Source: Flavihumibacter stibioxidans
Lineage (GTDB): Bacteria; Bacteroidota; Bacteroidia; Chitinophagales; Chitinophagaceae
Direction: 5' to 3'
Length of the DNA: 64,000 nt
Assembly: GCF_014332695.1 (NCBI RefSeq)
Contig: NZ_MBUA01000001.1
Location: forward strand, 434,001 to 498,000
Shown piece by piece: positions 23,578 to 33,004 of this stretch (position 1 is the stretch's first letter; the number at the start of each line of letters is the position of its first letter). The notes below the pieces were generated by a model. It saw only the letters and a list, made by a program, of their open reading frames with translations, was not told the DNA's origin and made no database searches. The position numbers and the translations under genes are program-made.

Positions 23578-25197
23578 TTAAAGTTTCCTGAACAAGATCC
23601 GCCTGGCCCTACCCACCGACAGGTGAAATCCCGTCACCTGTTTTTTGCTATTGCGGATGAACCGGATATGTCCACCCGGTACTTCAAACCCATCCCGGTA
23701 GGAAGGCCGGAGATTATCCAGGGTTGTCGGCAACTGCTCCCATTGAATACCATTGGCGCCATGCCTGATGCGAATGGTGGCATTGGCTTCCTCACTGGTA
23801 AATGTTCCGGTAAATCCGGTAAGGTATTCTTTGTTCACCACGGGTGCAACTGCCGCTTCAAACAGCACGGTATCGCCCGTTTCCTCCTGGTCTACCACAA
23901 AATAGTCCACCCTCCCCTGGTGGTTCCTGAACTGCAGGTGATAACCCTGCATGCCAAACCTTCCCCCGCCTAAATATTCAAGTGCTTTGCCGGATGGCAA
24001 TACCAGTACGCTGTCTTTCTGCGCAATTAATATGCCTTCATCGGAACGGGTATTCCTGTACCAGCCGGCAAGGGGCTTTAATTTGACCGGATCAGATTTG
24101 GCCGAATGGATTATGGAATTTTCTGTTGGCGGTGCAGGGAAAAACAGTGCTGCGATCTTTTGCGCCAGGTCCACGGGCGAAGTTCCGCTGGAATTGGACA
24201 GGAGGGCGATGGAAAGTCCCTGAGCCGGATAGTAATCCAGATTGGCCCGGTAACCCGCGGTGGCACCGCTGTGGGTAACCAGGTCCTGCCCGTTGAAAGT
24301 TCCGATGCGGAGACCGGCGGCATAGGCCATCTCACGCCCGTTATTATACCTTCCCCTTTCCAATTGCTTCTGTAATAACTGCTGACCTCCTAACTTACCC
24401 GCATGTATATACGCCGTCCAGTTTACCAGGTCAGCCGGAGTGGTAAGCAGTCCGCCATTTCCATGTGCATCTTCAAAGGGCATGAGGGTTTTAAAACCGG
24501 TCATGGTTGGCTGATACGCCATGGCCCTGCGAGGTACCACCTGCCGGTAATCATGGCGCCAGAGGGTATGATGCATGCCGGCTGGTTCAAAAAGATGTTT
24601 CCGGCAGAATTCCTGGAATGACGTACCGCTGACTCTTTCGACGATGATGGCCATCAGGTTATAGTTGCTGTTGCTGTAGATATATTCCGCACCAGGCACA
24701 TTGTTCAGGGTTTTCTGACGGCTCATGATCTGCAGCGCATGTGCATTGGTGTGAGCTCGGGTGGAACGGGGCCAGCCCTCAACTTCCGCCACTGCTCCCC
24801 AGTCGCGCAGCCCGCTCAAATGATGAATGAGGTGATAGATTCGGACGGGGTGGCCGTAGTCGGGCATCTCCGGCACGAACTTACGGATATCATCCTGCTG
24901 TGAAAGTTTGCCCTGTTGTTCCAGCAACAGGATGGCCGCCGCCGTGAACTGTTTCGATACCGAACCCGCTTCAAAGATCGTGGCCGTATCATTGTGTACA
25001 GCATGTTCCAAATCAGCCATCCCCACAGCATTGGCATAAACCAGTTGCCCATTCCGGCTGATAGCTATTGATACGCCCGGCATGTTTTTTCCGGACCAGG
25101 GATTCAGGATTTTGTCAATTGCCCTGGCAGTATCTGCAAATGGTTGCTGAGCCTGGAGTGCCAGCGGAAAACAAAGTACAAACAGGAATTTTCGCAT
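23578..25197 (-). CDS. Exported serine hydrolase (beta-lactamase/AmpC-like)
   Basis: A 539-residue secreted protein with a signal peptide (1-17, LALQAQ). The catalytic SxxK is SVSK (Ser79-Lys82), with YSNSNYN as the second motif (Tyr-x-Asn) and HSGATAGY as the third. The remaining 170 residues form a C-terminal domain with a lipocalin-like barrel (GTFTSEEANATIRI). The class includes penicillin-binding esterases, D-amino-acid peptidases and other hydrolases; resistance function should not be assumed. It lies 34 bases upstream of the polyprenyl synthase gene on the same strand. Confidence 0.88.
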   Translation of the reverse strand: MRKFLFVLCFPLALQAQQPFADTARAIDKILNPWSGKNMPGVSIAISRNGQLVYANAVGMADLEHAVHNDTATIFEAGSVSKQFTAAAILLLEQQGKLSQQDDIRKFVPEMPDYGHPVRIYHLIHHLSGLRDWGAVAEVEGWPRSTRAHTNAHALQIMSRQKTLNNVPGAEYIYSNSNYNLMAIIVERVSGTSFQEFCRKHLFEPAGMHHTLWRHDYRQVVPRRAMAYQPTMTGFKTLMPFEDAHGNGGLLTTPADLVNWTAYIHAGKLGGQQLLQKQLERGRYNNGREMAYAAGLRIGTFNGQDLVTHSGATAGYRANLDYYPAQGLSIALLSNSSGTSPVDLAQKIAALFFPAPPTENSIIHSAKSDPVKLKPLAGWYRNTRSDEGILIAQKDSVLVLPSGKALEYLGGGRFGMQGYHLQFRNHQGRVDYFVVDQEETGDTVLFEAAVAPVVNKEYLTGFTGTFTSEEANATIRIRHGANGIQWEQLPTTLDNLRPSYRDGFEVPGGHIRFIRNSKKQVTGFHLSVGRARRILFRKL

Positions 25198-25325
25198 ACC
25201 TGAAACTACTAAATTTACCCTCCCCCAATATTTCCCTTGAAAAAAAGAAATCTTCCCAGGCTGTATTTGTCAAATGGTTTGGGCCTTATTGGATACGCTT
25301 CACCAGGCGGGTGGTTTTATTACCC

Positions 25326-27884
25326 CTATTCCTGTACCGCCATTTGATCATCCGCCAGTTTCCATTCATGGTCGAAAAAGCCTGTCAATTTCAATGCAGC
25401 AGCCCCTTTGTGAAGGATGTCAAACCCGAAGAGCATGAAATCGGGAAACCCGCTGGCTCCCGCAAAATACTGGTTGGCTGTTGCTGCCTGCATTCCCTTT
25501 ATTCCGGTGCCGGTGATCACTGCTACAGAGGCTTTATCGGACCCTTTGATCGGCCATACAAAATATGCCGCCAGGTCATCGCCTTTCCAGGTGCGACCGC
25601 CGGCCGAAACCTGGTTCCTTTCAACCTGGATGGGGCAGTCCGACAGCAGTGCAGACCAGGCAACATTATTGGATTTGTTCCCGAAAAGGATTACTCCCCT
25701 GTCCTTGTACAGCTCAGTTGAATATTCTTTGTCGGTAATGATGTCCACCGCGCCATTGCCCCGGTAATACCAGGTCTCGGCATCATAAATAGCTTTGTTT
25801 CTGTTCCATTCATTCTCCTCCCTGGTACCATTAGTTCCCACTACAAACACCATGCGATGATTAAAGGCATCTTTCAGGGTACCGTAACGATGTGGTCCTT
25901 TCTGCCAGGCAGCCGGACGGGAAGCAGATCTCCACCCGGTGGCGGTCTTTTCCAGCACAAGGCGCCCGCCCTGGTTGGCAACAGTGTGTCTGATGACAAT
26001 TCCGCTGTCGAGTTGCACTGTCCACAAGGATCCCGAAGGAAAATCAGCCAGGTCAAGTTCCAGCACCCTGGCATTCTGCGTACTGCCGGTAATGGTGCGA
26101 TTCTGCAAATCCCTGCTCAACTGCACCCTGCTGTATTCCAGTGAACGGCTTTGCTGCAGGATGGTAACCCAGCGTGAGGTAGCGGATATGCCCGGATTGG
26201 CGGTGGTGAAATCTATGGCATGCACTGTGCTGTCGGGCAGGCGGCGGTGCCATTTGAAAAAATCAAACAAGGGGCCCCAATCCACACTGTGATCGCCAAA
26301 CCAGTGACTTCCGCCCGGATACTCGTAATAACTGAGGTCGGTATGAAAATCACCCAGGATACCACGCATCTGACGGGCATATCTAACCGAAACGGTGCGG
26401 TCGTCATCACCATGAAAAATATAAACTCCGTGGTGTTTGTAATTCGAAGCCAGTTGGATTACATCACTCTGGTTTCCCGAGCGAAGTAATAACTGCTCCT
26501 GGGGATTGCCGCTACTGTCGGGTATCAATCCATCCGCGGAACCATATCCCTTTAAAGTGGGATAACCGGCACAGGGAGCAATGGCTGCCCATCGATCGGG
26601 GTAAGTGGCTCCCAGGAACCAGGTGCCGTGGCCGCCCATCGAGTGGCCGGTCAGGTAAATCTTTTGCGGATCCGGCTGGAAGCGTTTTCTGGCAATATCC
26701 AATACTTCCAGGGCATCCAGCCTTCCCCAGTCTTCCCAGTTGAATCCCCTGGGACGACGGTTGGTAGCGGCCACCAGCGTGCCCCAATCCTTGGAACGGT
26801 AAGCCCGGGCCTGACCGATGGCTTCCACACCGGCGCCATGAACGGAAAGGAACAATGCATTACCGACAGCAGGCTTATTCCCGGCTGGAAGTTGCGGCCT
26901 TACGGCATAATACTGCAGGCTGCCGTCTATTTCACTGGTGAAAGTGCTGCTGTAAGCATCTTCGGTACCTACAGCCTCCAGCCGGATCTCCCTTTCATCC
27001 AGCAATAGTTTACCTATACTCAATTGAAGCCGGCAGGCATGGATTCCCTTTTCCCGGATCTCTGAACTGTTGAAACGGAAGATTACTTTTCGTGTAGTCA
27101 TCGCCGGTATATCAGGCAGCGCGCTGCTTTCAACCTGCCCGCCCAGGCTTGATTGCAGGGTCAGTCCCTTCAGCATGCTGTTTCCTGCATTCATGATTAC
27201 CACGGCGCCCTCCTGGATGCCCTGCTGCCGGCCCGGCACAATATGCGGCAGGGTCGGGTCATCGCCCTGGATCATCACCGGTTTGGAGGGAAAGAGGAGC
27301 CTGGCTTCCGCCGAGGATCCACGCAGGTAAAATTCGTTCACCCCTTTTTTCAGTGCTATCGGCAGGTTGAGGAAACCCATGTTATACGGATCCCCTGCAT
27401 GCAGTACCCCATTCACAAAAACACTGCTGTTGCCTTTAACAGAGAGTATGGCTGTTTGCGCTTTGGGCGACGTATAAGATAAATATATGGTTCTGTTGCC
27501 CCAACTGAGTCCGCCGCGGATGGCACCGGCGCGTACACCCGGACCGGCGGGCGCGCCGCTTAAAGCCCTTCCCACCCTGGGTCTCAGGCGGAAATTGCTG
27601 TCAATATCCATCTGCTCCCAAATGATCGGTTGTCCGTCTCTGGTAGCACCTGCCTTCCCTCCCGCTTTCGGTGCAGGAAGTTCTCCGGTGAACAGGCGGT
27701 ATGCCAGTTCATCAGTATACACGGCCTCTCTTCCATACCTCGAAGGCAGGTCGGCGATGAGTCCGGTTTTAAAGATATATTCCTCCCGCACCTGGCTGAA
27801 AGCTGGTTGGGCCGGCTGGCTTTGCGCATTCAGAAATGGAACTGAAATGATCAGCACCAGGAAAAAAAACCTTGCTCTATGCAT
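25326..27884 (-). CDS. Exported alpha/beta-hydrolase (prolyl-oligopeptidase/esterase-like)
   Basis: An 852-residue secreted enzyme with a signal peptide (about 1-20). Residues 330-560 form an alpha/beta-hydrolase domain with the nucleophile elbow LTGHSMGGHGTW, a SADG region and the histidine in YPGGSHWFGDHSVDW. The N-terminal part has a jelly-roll-like domain (NRTIYLSYTSPKAQTAILSV), and the C-terminal part resembles carbohydrate- or substrate-binding modules. It probably cleaves esters on polysaccharides or a peptide bond; the substrate is unknown. A palindromic repeat lies 16 bases before its start codon. Confidence 0.85.
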   Translation of the reverse strand: MHRARFFFLVLIISVPFLNAQSQPAQPAFSQVREEYIFKTGLIADLPSRYGREAVYTDELAYRLFTGELPAPKAGGKAGATRDGQPIIWEQMDIDSNFRLRPRVGRALSGAPAGPGVRAGAIRGGLSWGNRTIYLSYTSPKAQTAILSVKGNSSVFVNGVLHAGDPYNMGFLNLPIALKKGVNEFYLRGSSAEARLLFPSKPVMIQGDDPTLPHIVPGRQQGIQEGAVVIMNAGNSMLKGLTLQSSLGGQVESSALPDIPAMTTRKVIFRFNSSEIREKGIHACRLQLSIGKLLLDEREIRLEAVGTEDAYSSTFTSEIDGSLQYYAVRPQLPAGNKPAVGNALFLSVHGAGVEAIGQARAYRSKDWGTLVAATNRRPRGFNWEDWGRLDALEVLDIARKRFQPDPQKIYLTGHSMGGHGTWFLGATYPDRWAAIAPCAGYPTLKGYGSADGLIPDSSGNPQEQLLLRSGNQSDVIQLASNYKHHGVYIFHGDDDRTVSVRYARQMRGILGDFHTDLSYYEYPGGSHWFGDHSVDWGPLFDFFKWHRRLPDSTVHAIDFTTANPGISATSRWVTILQQSRSLEYSRVQLSRDLQNRTITGSTQNARVLELDLADFPSGSLWTVQLDSGIVIRHTVANQGGRLVLEKTATGWRSASRPAAWQKGPHRYGTLKDAFNHRMVFVVGTNGTREENEWNRNKAIYDAETWYYRGNGAVDIITDKEYSTELYKDRGVILFGNKSNNVAWSALLSDCPIQVERNQVSAGGRTWKGDDLAAYFVWPIKGSDKASVAVITGTGIKGMQAATANQYFAGASGFPDFMLFGFDILHKGAAALKLTGFFDHEWKLADDQMAVQE

Positions 27885-27900
27885 TAGTATCGTTTGAAGT

Positions 27901-27939
27901 TCTTTTCACCCGTCGGGTGGCACCCGACGGGTGAAAAGA
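27901..27939. repeat. Perfect 39-base palindrome, family A
   Basis: TCTTTTCACCCGTCGGGTG (27901-27919), one base, then its exact reverse complement (27921-27939). The core CACCCGTCGGGTG matches the copies at 761 and 41668. It fills the gap between the isomerase stop codon (27942) and the esterase start. The A/T flanks and T run could also make it work as a terminator of the isomerase gene. Confidence 0.92.
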
Positions 27940-27941
27940 AA

Positions 27942-28868
27942 TCACAGGAAATTATCGGCGTCGCGGTAGGCTTTGATCAGGGCCAGTTCGCCTTCCTTAC
28001 CCGCTCCGGCATTACCGTGTTCCATGCCCAGGATGCCCTTGTATCCTTTTGCATGAATATGTTTAAAGATATTCCGGTAGTTCATTTCACCGGTACCGGG
28101 TTCATTGCGGCCCGGATTGTCACCGATCTGGAAATAGGGAGTCTCCGCCCAGGTTTTGTCAATATTGGCCATGATATTCCCCTCGTTGCGTTGCATGTGG
28201 TACATGTCGAACAAAAACTTGCAGGCCGGACTGTTCACTGCCTGGCAGATCATAAAGGTCTGGTCGGTATGCCGCAGGAACAGGTCAGGGTTATCACTCA
28301 GGGCTTCCAGCACCATGACCAACCCATGGGGGGCCAGGATATCGGAGGCCCTGCGCAATGCATTGATCACATTGGTGGTCTGGAAATCATGCGACAAACT
28401 TCGGTCATAATTGCCCGGCACCACGGTCATCCACCTGGCACCGCAACGTTTGGCCACTTCAATGGCCTCGCGGCAATCCTTTTCCATCCTGTCAATAAAT
28501 TCTTTCCTTCCACTCGCCAGCGAGGTCTTCCAATGCCAGTTGTCGGAAGTGATCACAAACACTCCCATCCGCATACCCAGCTTCGCCAGTGTTTCCCCGA
28601 TTTTCTTCTGCTGTTCCACAGAACGGCCCATCATGCCATTGTCTTCAATGGAACGGAAACCCATACTGTGGGCGAACTTGATCTGTTCAATAAAGTCCGG
28701 TCCCGCATGATTCTTAAACATCCCATCATGAATGGCATAGTCAAGGTTAAATGGTTTTTCAGACAATACACCTGTATCAGTTTTTGCAGTTCTGGCAATG
28801 GCAGCAGCCGATGTTAAAAATGCGCCTCCGGCCAGGAGGGATTGTTGAAGAAATGACCTTCTTTGCAT
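27942..28868 (-). CDS. Sugar isomerase/epimerase-like TIM-barrel protein, Tat-exported
   Basis: A 308-residue protein with a twin-arginine signal (MQRRSFLQQSLLAGGAFL) and an AP-endonuclease-2-type TIM barrel resembling hydroxypyruvate isomerase (NLDYAIHDGMF, GFRSIEDNGMMGRS, LFDMYHMQRNEGN, HIHAKGYKGILGMEHG). These domains isomerise keto-sugars or hydroxypyruvate using a divalent metal bound by His and Glu. Export through Tat suggests a folded metal enzyme acting in the periplasm. It lies 57 bases upstream of the esterase gene on the same strand, with the palindrome between them, and is divergent from apbE. Confidence 0.87.
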   Translation of the reverse strand: MQRRSFLQQSLLAGGAFLTSAAAIARTAKTDTGVLSEKPFNLDYAIHDGMFKNHAGPDFIEQIKFAHSMGFRSIEDNGMMGRSVEQQKKIGETLAKLGMRMGVFVITSDNWHWKTSLASGRKEFIDRMEKDCREAIEVAKRCGARWMTVVPGNYDRSLSHDFQTTNVINALRRASDILAPHGLVMVLEALSDNPDLFLRHTDQTFMICQAVNSPACKFLFDMYHMQRNEGNIMANIDKTWAETPYFQIGDNPGRNEPGTGEMNYRNIFKHIHAKGYKGILGMEHGNAGAGKEGELALIKAYRDADNFL

Positions 28869-28922
28869 GACAAATCAATTTGAAGCTTAAATTTACCGGA
28901 ATCTCATTCAAATTATTCAATC

Positions 28923-29939
28923 TTGTACCGGAAGTTAATTTTCATCATCTTTTGGCTAATTTCTATTAATAACAGTTACGCGCAACCGAAAAGATATTCT
29001 TTTACGGAACCCAAAATGGGAGCGCCGTTCACCATTGTGCTGTATGCTGCCGACAGCAGTACAGCAGCATCCGTTTCGGAAGATTGTTTCCACCTGGTCG
29101 ACTCACTGGTACTCATCTTCAGCGACTATATTGACAGCAGCGAATTGAACAGGCTCTGTGCTGCCGCTGGAAAGAACAATCCACCTTTCCCGGTTTCCCC
29201 CGCCCTTTTCGACATTTTAAAGATCTCCGCCAGGGCATACAATTTAAGTAATGGAAGTTTTGATATCACACTTGGACCCTTGTCAAGGCTTTGGCGCAGG
29301 GCGAGAAAGGAAAACTCCTGGCCCCCGGCCGACACCGTAAAAGCAACTCTTGCCCTCACAGGTTTTCACAAGGTTCAGCTGGATACTGTCACAAGGATGG
29401 TTATTCTCACCCAACCCGGTATGCAACTGGACCTGGGCGGTATTGCGCAGGGATATATCGCCCAGAAAGTGACAGAACGGATCAGGTTATATGGTATTGG
29501 GAATGCGCTGGTAAACGTGAGCGGCGATATTGTCACAATCGGCGCCCCGCCCGGAAAAGAAGGTTGGACTGTAGCCATCAACGCTCCCCGCAGTGAGGAA
29601 GAATTCCTGCCGCAGAACCTTCTTATAACCAACAAAGCCGTTACCACTTCCGGTGATATTTACCAGTATATATTGCATAACGGGAAAAAATACTCGCATG
29701 TCATTAACCCCAAAACCGGCTATGGCATTACCTCACAGCGGAATGTGACTGTTATAGCGAACGATGGCACCACTGCAGACTGGCTGACCAAGGCCATCAG
29801 CCTGATGCCACTGAGGCAGGCACGCAGGCTTGCCAAACAATTAAATGCCGAATTTCTCATTGCCGAAATGAAACGTGGTGAACTGGTCTACCACAGTTCC
29901 GAAAGTTTTAACAACTTTTGGAAATCGATTGCGCAATAG
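28923..29939 (+). CDS. apbE: FAD:protein FMN transferase (ApbE)
   Basis: A 338-residue exported flavin transferase that attaches FMN from FAD to threonine of target proteins such as Nqr or Rnf subunits. A signal peptide (1-20, NNSYAQ) precedes the ApbE domain: FTEPKMGAPFTIVLY, GSFDITLGPLSRLWRR, QLDLGGIAQGYIAQKV and the metal/flavin region ADWLTKAISLM. The annotated start is a TTG at 28923. It is divergent from the isomerase gene and lies 47 bases upstream of the SUMF1-like gene. The flavoprotein target is not in the window. Confidence 0.92.
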   Translation: MYRKLIFIIFWLISINNSYAQPKRYSFTEPKMGAPFTIVLYAADSSTAASVSEDCFHLVDSLVLIFSDYIDSSELNRLCAAAGKNNPPFPVSPALFDILKISARAYNLSNGSFDITLGPLSRLWRRARKENSWPPADTVKATLALTGFHKVQLDTVTRMVILTQPGMQLDLGGIAQGYIAQKVTERIRLYGIGNALVNVSGDIVTIGAPPGKEGWTVAINAPRSEEEFLPQNLLITNKAVTTSGDIYQYILHNGKKYSHVINPKTGYGITSQRNVTVIANDGTTADWLTKAISLMPLRQARRLAKQLNAEFLIAEMKRGELVYHSSESFNNFWKSIAQ

Positions 29940-29986
29940 CTGATTAAATTTTATGCTTTATATTACCGGCCGCAAAAGCAAAACTC

Positions 29987-30949
29987 GTGAAACCATTACT
30001 TTTTACCGTTCCGATTGTACTTCTGAGTATTACAGCCACCGTTAAAGGTCAATCTGACAATTTTAAAGCCTATAAACAGAAATTACCTGGTTCAAAAATC
30101 GAATTCAACATGGTACCCATCCCCGGCGGCACCTTTAAAATGGGTAGTCCGGCTACTGAAAAACACCGCAGTTCCGATGAAGGGCCACAACGTACCGTAA
30201 AAATTTCTCCCTTCTGGATGGCATCCTTTGAAGCGAGCCGCGATGCATTTGATGTTTTCTGGAAAGACGAATCTACCAGCCAGAACTCTGACGTAGATGC
30301 CATTACCCGCCCCAGCGCCCAGTATATTGATCTCACCTGGGGCATGGGTAAGGAAGGAGGTTTCCCGGTTAACAGTATGTCGCAGCGTGCAGCCGTGATG
30401 TATTGCCGCTGGCTGTACCAGAAAACAGGAATTTTCTTTCGCCTGCCTACAGAAGCTGAATGGGAATACGCATGCCGCGCAGGCAGCACTTCCACTTATT
30501 ATTTCGGAAACAATGAAAAAGACCTTGGACAATATGGTTGGTTCAGCACCAACAGCGCAAACAAATACCATAAAAGCGGCCTGAAAAAGCCCAATGCCTG
30601 GGGGCTCTACGACATGCTGGGCAACGTAAGCGAATGGACCCTGGACCACTATACTGAAAATGCCTATTCGAAAATTCCGGTCAATGCGGTTGATCCGAAA
30701 ACTGCGGTAAATCCTGCCCGTTATCCAAAGGTATTGAAAGGTGGCGGATATGATAGTGAAGCTTCTGAGCTTCGCCCTGCCAACCGCATCAAATCCGAGC
30801 CTTCCTGGAACAAGCGTGATCCCCAGGTTCCGAAAAGTAAATGGTGGCTGACAGACGGCGCTTCCGTAGGATTCAGGGTGGTTCGACCGCTGAAACAACC
30901 GAGTCCCGCAGAGGCAAATGCCTTCTTCAGGGAAATTTTGGGCAATTAA
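29987..30949 (+). CDS. SUMF1/FGE-domain secreted protein without catalytic cysteines
   Basis: A 320-residue protein with a signal peptide (1-22, ending VKGQ) and a C-type-lectin-like SUMF1 domain: MVPIPGGTFKMGSP, RLPTEAEWEYACRAG, NAWGLYDMLGNVSEWTLDHY, LKGGGYDSEASELRPANR and SVGFRVVR. Formylglycine-generating enzymes need a cysteine pair in the RGGSW-like region; here that region is LKGGGYDSEASELRP, without Cys, so it is a structural or ligand-binding SUMF1 member rather than a sulfatase-maturating enzyme. The start is GTG. It is in line with apbE and the Gfo/Idh gene. Confidence 0.88.
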   Translation: MKPLLFTVPIVLLSITATVKGQSDNFKAYKQKLPGSKIEFNMVPIPGGTFKMGSPATEKHRSSDEGPQRTVKISPFWMASFEASRDAFDVFWKDESTSQNSDVDAITRPSAQYIDLTWGMGKEGGFPVNSMSQRAAVMYCRWLYQKTGIFFRLPTEAEWEYACRAGSTSTYYFGNNEKDLGQYGWFSTNSANKYHKSGLKKPNAWGLYDMLGNVSEWTLDHYTENAYSKIPVNAVDPKTAVNPARYPKVLKGGGYDSEASELRPANRIKSEPSWNKRDPQVPKSKWWLTDGASVGFRVVRPLKQPSPAEANAFFREILGN

Positions 30950-31015
30950 TGGTTAATAATCAATCATAATACCTCCGTCAATTCCAGTAAATTAGTGCAC
31001 TTCAAAAACTTCAGT

Positions 31016-32353
31016 ATGAGCAAGATTGCTACCGAAAAAAATTTATCATCCCGCCGCGAGTTTGTAAAGAACTCTTCACTGATCGCAGGCGGACTGGTCG
31101 CTGCGCCTTTGATATCCAACGCCAATTTCTTTTCCGGATCGGAACAGGTAATCAAGGTTGCCCTGGTTGGTTGTGGTGGCCGGGGAACGGGCGCTGCCAT
31201 CCAGGCACTCCTTTCAAAACAAAAAGTGAAGCTGGTGGCCATGGCCGATGCTTTCCGCGATAACCTCGATAATTGTTACAAAGCCCTGCTTTCTGATGAT
31301 GCCTCTGATAACGGCAGTCTGAAAGAGAGCATCGATGTTCCTGAGGAAAGAAAGTTCTCCGGATTCGACGCCTACCAGAAAGCAATTCCCTTCGCTGATG
31401 TGGTGATCCTTGCCACTCCTCCCGGTTTCAGGCCCATTCATTTTGAAGAAGCCATCAAACAGGGTAAGCATGTGTTCATGGAAAAACCTGTAGCGGTGGA
31501 TGCTGCCGGCGTGCAGAAAGTACTGGCAACTGCTGCGGTTGCCAAACAGAAAAAGCTGAACGTGGTGGTTGGATTGCAGCGCCATTACCAGAACTCCTAT
31601 CTTGAATTATTCAAGCGCAGGGACCTGATCGGCGATATCACTTCCGCCCAGGCCTGGTGGAACAACGATGGAGTCTGGGTCCGCGAACGTAAGCCGGGAC
31701 AAACAGAAATGGAATACCAGATGCGTAACTGGTATTATTTCAACTGGCTCTGCGGCGATCATATCAATGAACAGCATATTCACAATATTGATGTAGTGAA
31801 CTGGTTTAAGGGATCCTACCCGGTGAAAGCCCAGGGTATGGGAGGAAGGCAGGTCCGCAAAGGCAAAGACCATGGCGAGATATACGACCATCATTACGTT
31901 GAATTCACATATGCCGACGGCTCCATACTGAACAGCCAGTGCCGCCATATTCCTGGTACCATGAGCCGGGTCGATGAACTGCTGATCGGAACAAAAGGAA
32001 AGATCCATTGCGGAGCTGCAAGGATCACAGACAGCAAGGGCACAAGCCTTTACCAGTTCGACAGGAAGACAGAGAACAACCCTTACCAGACCGAACATGA
32101 TGAATTGTTCGCAGCCATTGCGAAAGGTCAATATAAATTCAGTGATGCTGAGAATGGTGCGAAAAGTACCATGACGGCAGTTCTTGGGAGGATGGCCACT
32201 TACAGCGGACAGGTGATTGAGTGGGATAAGGCCATCAACAGTGGAATGGATATTATGCCCAGGACATTTGCATGGGACGCGGCACCGCCGATTGTACCGG
32301 ATGCCGACGGTAATTATCCGATTGCTATTCCCGGTAAGACCAAATTCATTTGA
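31016..32353 (+). CDS. Gfo/Idh/MocA family oxidoreductase, Tat-exported
   Basis: A 445-residue dehydrogenase with a twin-arginine signal (SSRREFVKNSSLIAGGLVA), a Rossmann fold (KVALVGCGGRGTG), the EKP catalytic-lysine motif (FMEKPVAVDA) and the C-terminal alpha/beta domain with CRHIPGTMSR. Members oxidise or reduce sugars with NAD(P); Tat export with a bound cofactor is common in Bacteroidota. The start is taken as the ATG at 31016; a GTG seven codons upstream is also in frame. It is followed by a strong terminator. It may act with the isomerase at 27942 in sugar conversion, but this is inference. Confidence 0.92.
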   Translation: MSKIATEKNLSSRREFVKNSSLIAGGLVAAPLISNANFFSGSEQVIKVALVGCGGRGTGAAIQALLSKQKVKLVAMADAFRDNLDNCYKALLSDDASDNGSLKESIDVPEERKFSGFDAYQKAIPFADVVILATPPGFRPIHFEEAIKQGKHVFMEKPVAVDAAGVQKVLATAAVAKQKKLNVVVGLQRHYQNSYLELFKRRDLIGDITSAQAWWNNDGVWVRERKPGQTEMEYQMRNWYYFNWLCGDHINEQHIHNIDVVNWFKGSYPVKAQGMGGRQVRKGKDHGEIYDHHYVEFTYADGSILNSQCRHIPGTMSRVDELLIGTKGKIHCGAARITDSKGTSLYQFDRKTENNPYQTEHDELFAAIAKGQYKFSDAENGAKSTMTAVLGRMATYSGQVIEWDKAINSGMDIMPRTFAWDAAPPIVPDADGNYPIAIPGKTKFI

Positions 32354-32374
32354 TGAAATGAAATAACTCAGATG

Positions 32375-32405
32375 AGCCCTGCAGTAATACTGCGGGGCTT
32401 TTTAA
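32375..32405 (+). terminator. Intrinsic terminator after the Gfo/Idh gene
   Basis: AGCCCTGCAG and CTGCGGGGCT form a 10-bp stem with one wobble pair around a short loop, followed by a TTTTT run. It lies 22 bases after the stop and ends the apbE-SUMF1-oxidoreductase run. Confidence 0.88.
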
Positions 32406-32444
32406 TTTTGAGTAACTTTTGCCCCAATTTAAAATTCAAGGGGC

Positions 32445-32954
32445 ATGACTGTTTTAAAAACTGAAAGACTGAGTTTGTCAGAACTGACCGGAGAAGAAGC
32501 CGGATTCGTTTTCCGCCTGATGAATTCCAAGGGATGGCTTCAATACATAGGTGACAGGGGCATCCGGACCATCGAAGACGCCAGGCAGTATATCCTGAAT
32601 AACACCATGAAAAGTTATACGGAACACGGATATGGCATGTACCTGGTAAGGACAGAACAGGATCAGGTTCCCATTGGTATGTGTGGCCTGGTCAGGCGGA
32701 ATTTCCTGGAATATACCGACATCGGATTTGCTTTCCTCCCGGAGTATAACGGCAAAGGATATGCGTTTGAATCTGCATCTGCTGTTTTACAATATGCACG
32801 CGAATCGCTCGGCATGAAAAAAATCATTGCCATTGTCAATCACGACAACCAACCTTCTATCCGCCTGATTGAAAAACTGGGTATGCAATTTGAAAAAACT
32901 GTTCCTTTTCCAGGTGAGGACACACAGATTTTTCAGTTTTCAACAGCTGACTGA
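32445..32954 (+). CDS. GNAT acetyltransferase, RimJ/RimL type
   Basis: A 169-residue acetyltransferase. It has the N-terminal TERLSLSEL segment, a central DIGFAFLPEYNGKGYAFESA acetyl-CoA-binding region with R/QxxGxG/A replaced by NGKGYA, and KKIIAIVNHDNQPSIRLIEKLGM at the end, as in RimJ/RimL N-acetyltransferases. The substrate (a ribosomal protein, an amine or a small molecule) is unknown. It is read alone, between the terminator and the amidase gene. Confidence 0.88.
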   Translation: MTVLKTERLSLSELTGEEAGFVFRLMNSKGWLQYIGDRGIRTIEDARQYILNNTMKSYTEHGYGMYLVRTEQDQVPIGMCGLVRRNFLEYTDIGFAFLPEYNGKGYAFESASAVLQYARESLGMKKIIAIVNHDNQPSIRLIEKLGMQFEKTVPFPGEDTQIFQFSTAD

Positions 32955-33004
32955 ATTTCATTACATTCATTCATACACACATAAGAAATTAAACCCGCAC
33001 CATC

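Noticed and set aside
20832-25197. Possible resistance island (permease plus beta-lactamase fold)
   Set aside because: The beta-lactamase-fold protein is a general serine hydrolase, and no other resistance or mobility gene is nearby.
27894-28817. 307-codon plus-strand frame opposite the isomerase gene
   Set aside because: It is antisense to a clear TIM-barrel protein, its composition is implausible, and it starts inside the palindromic repeat.
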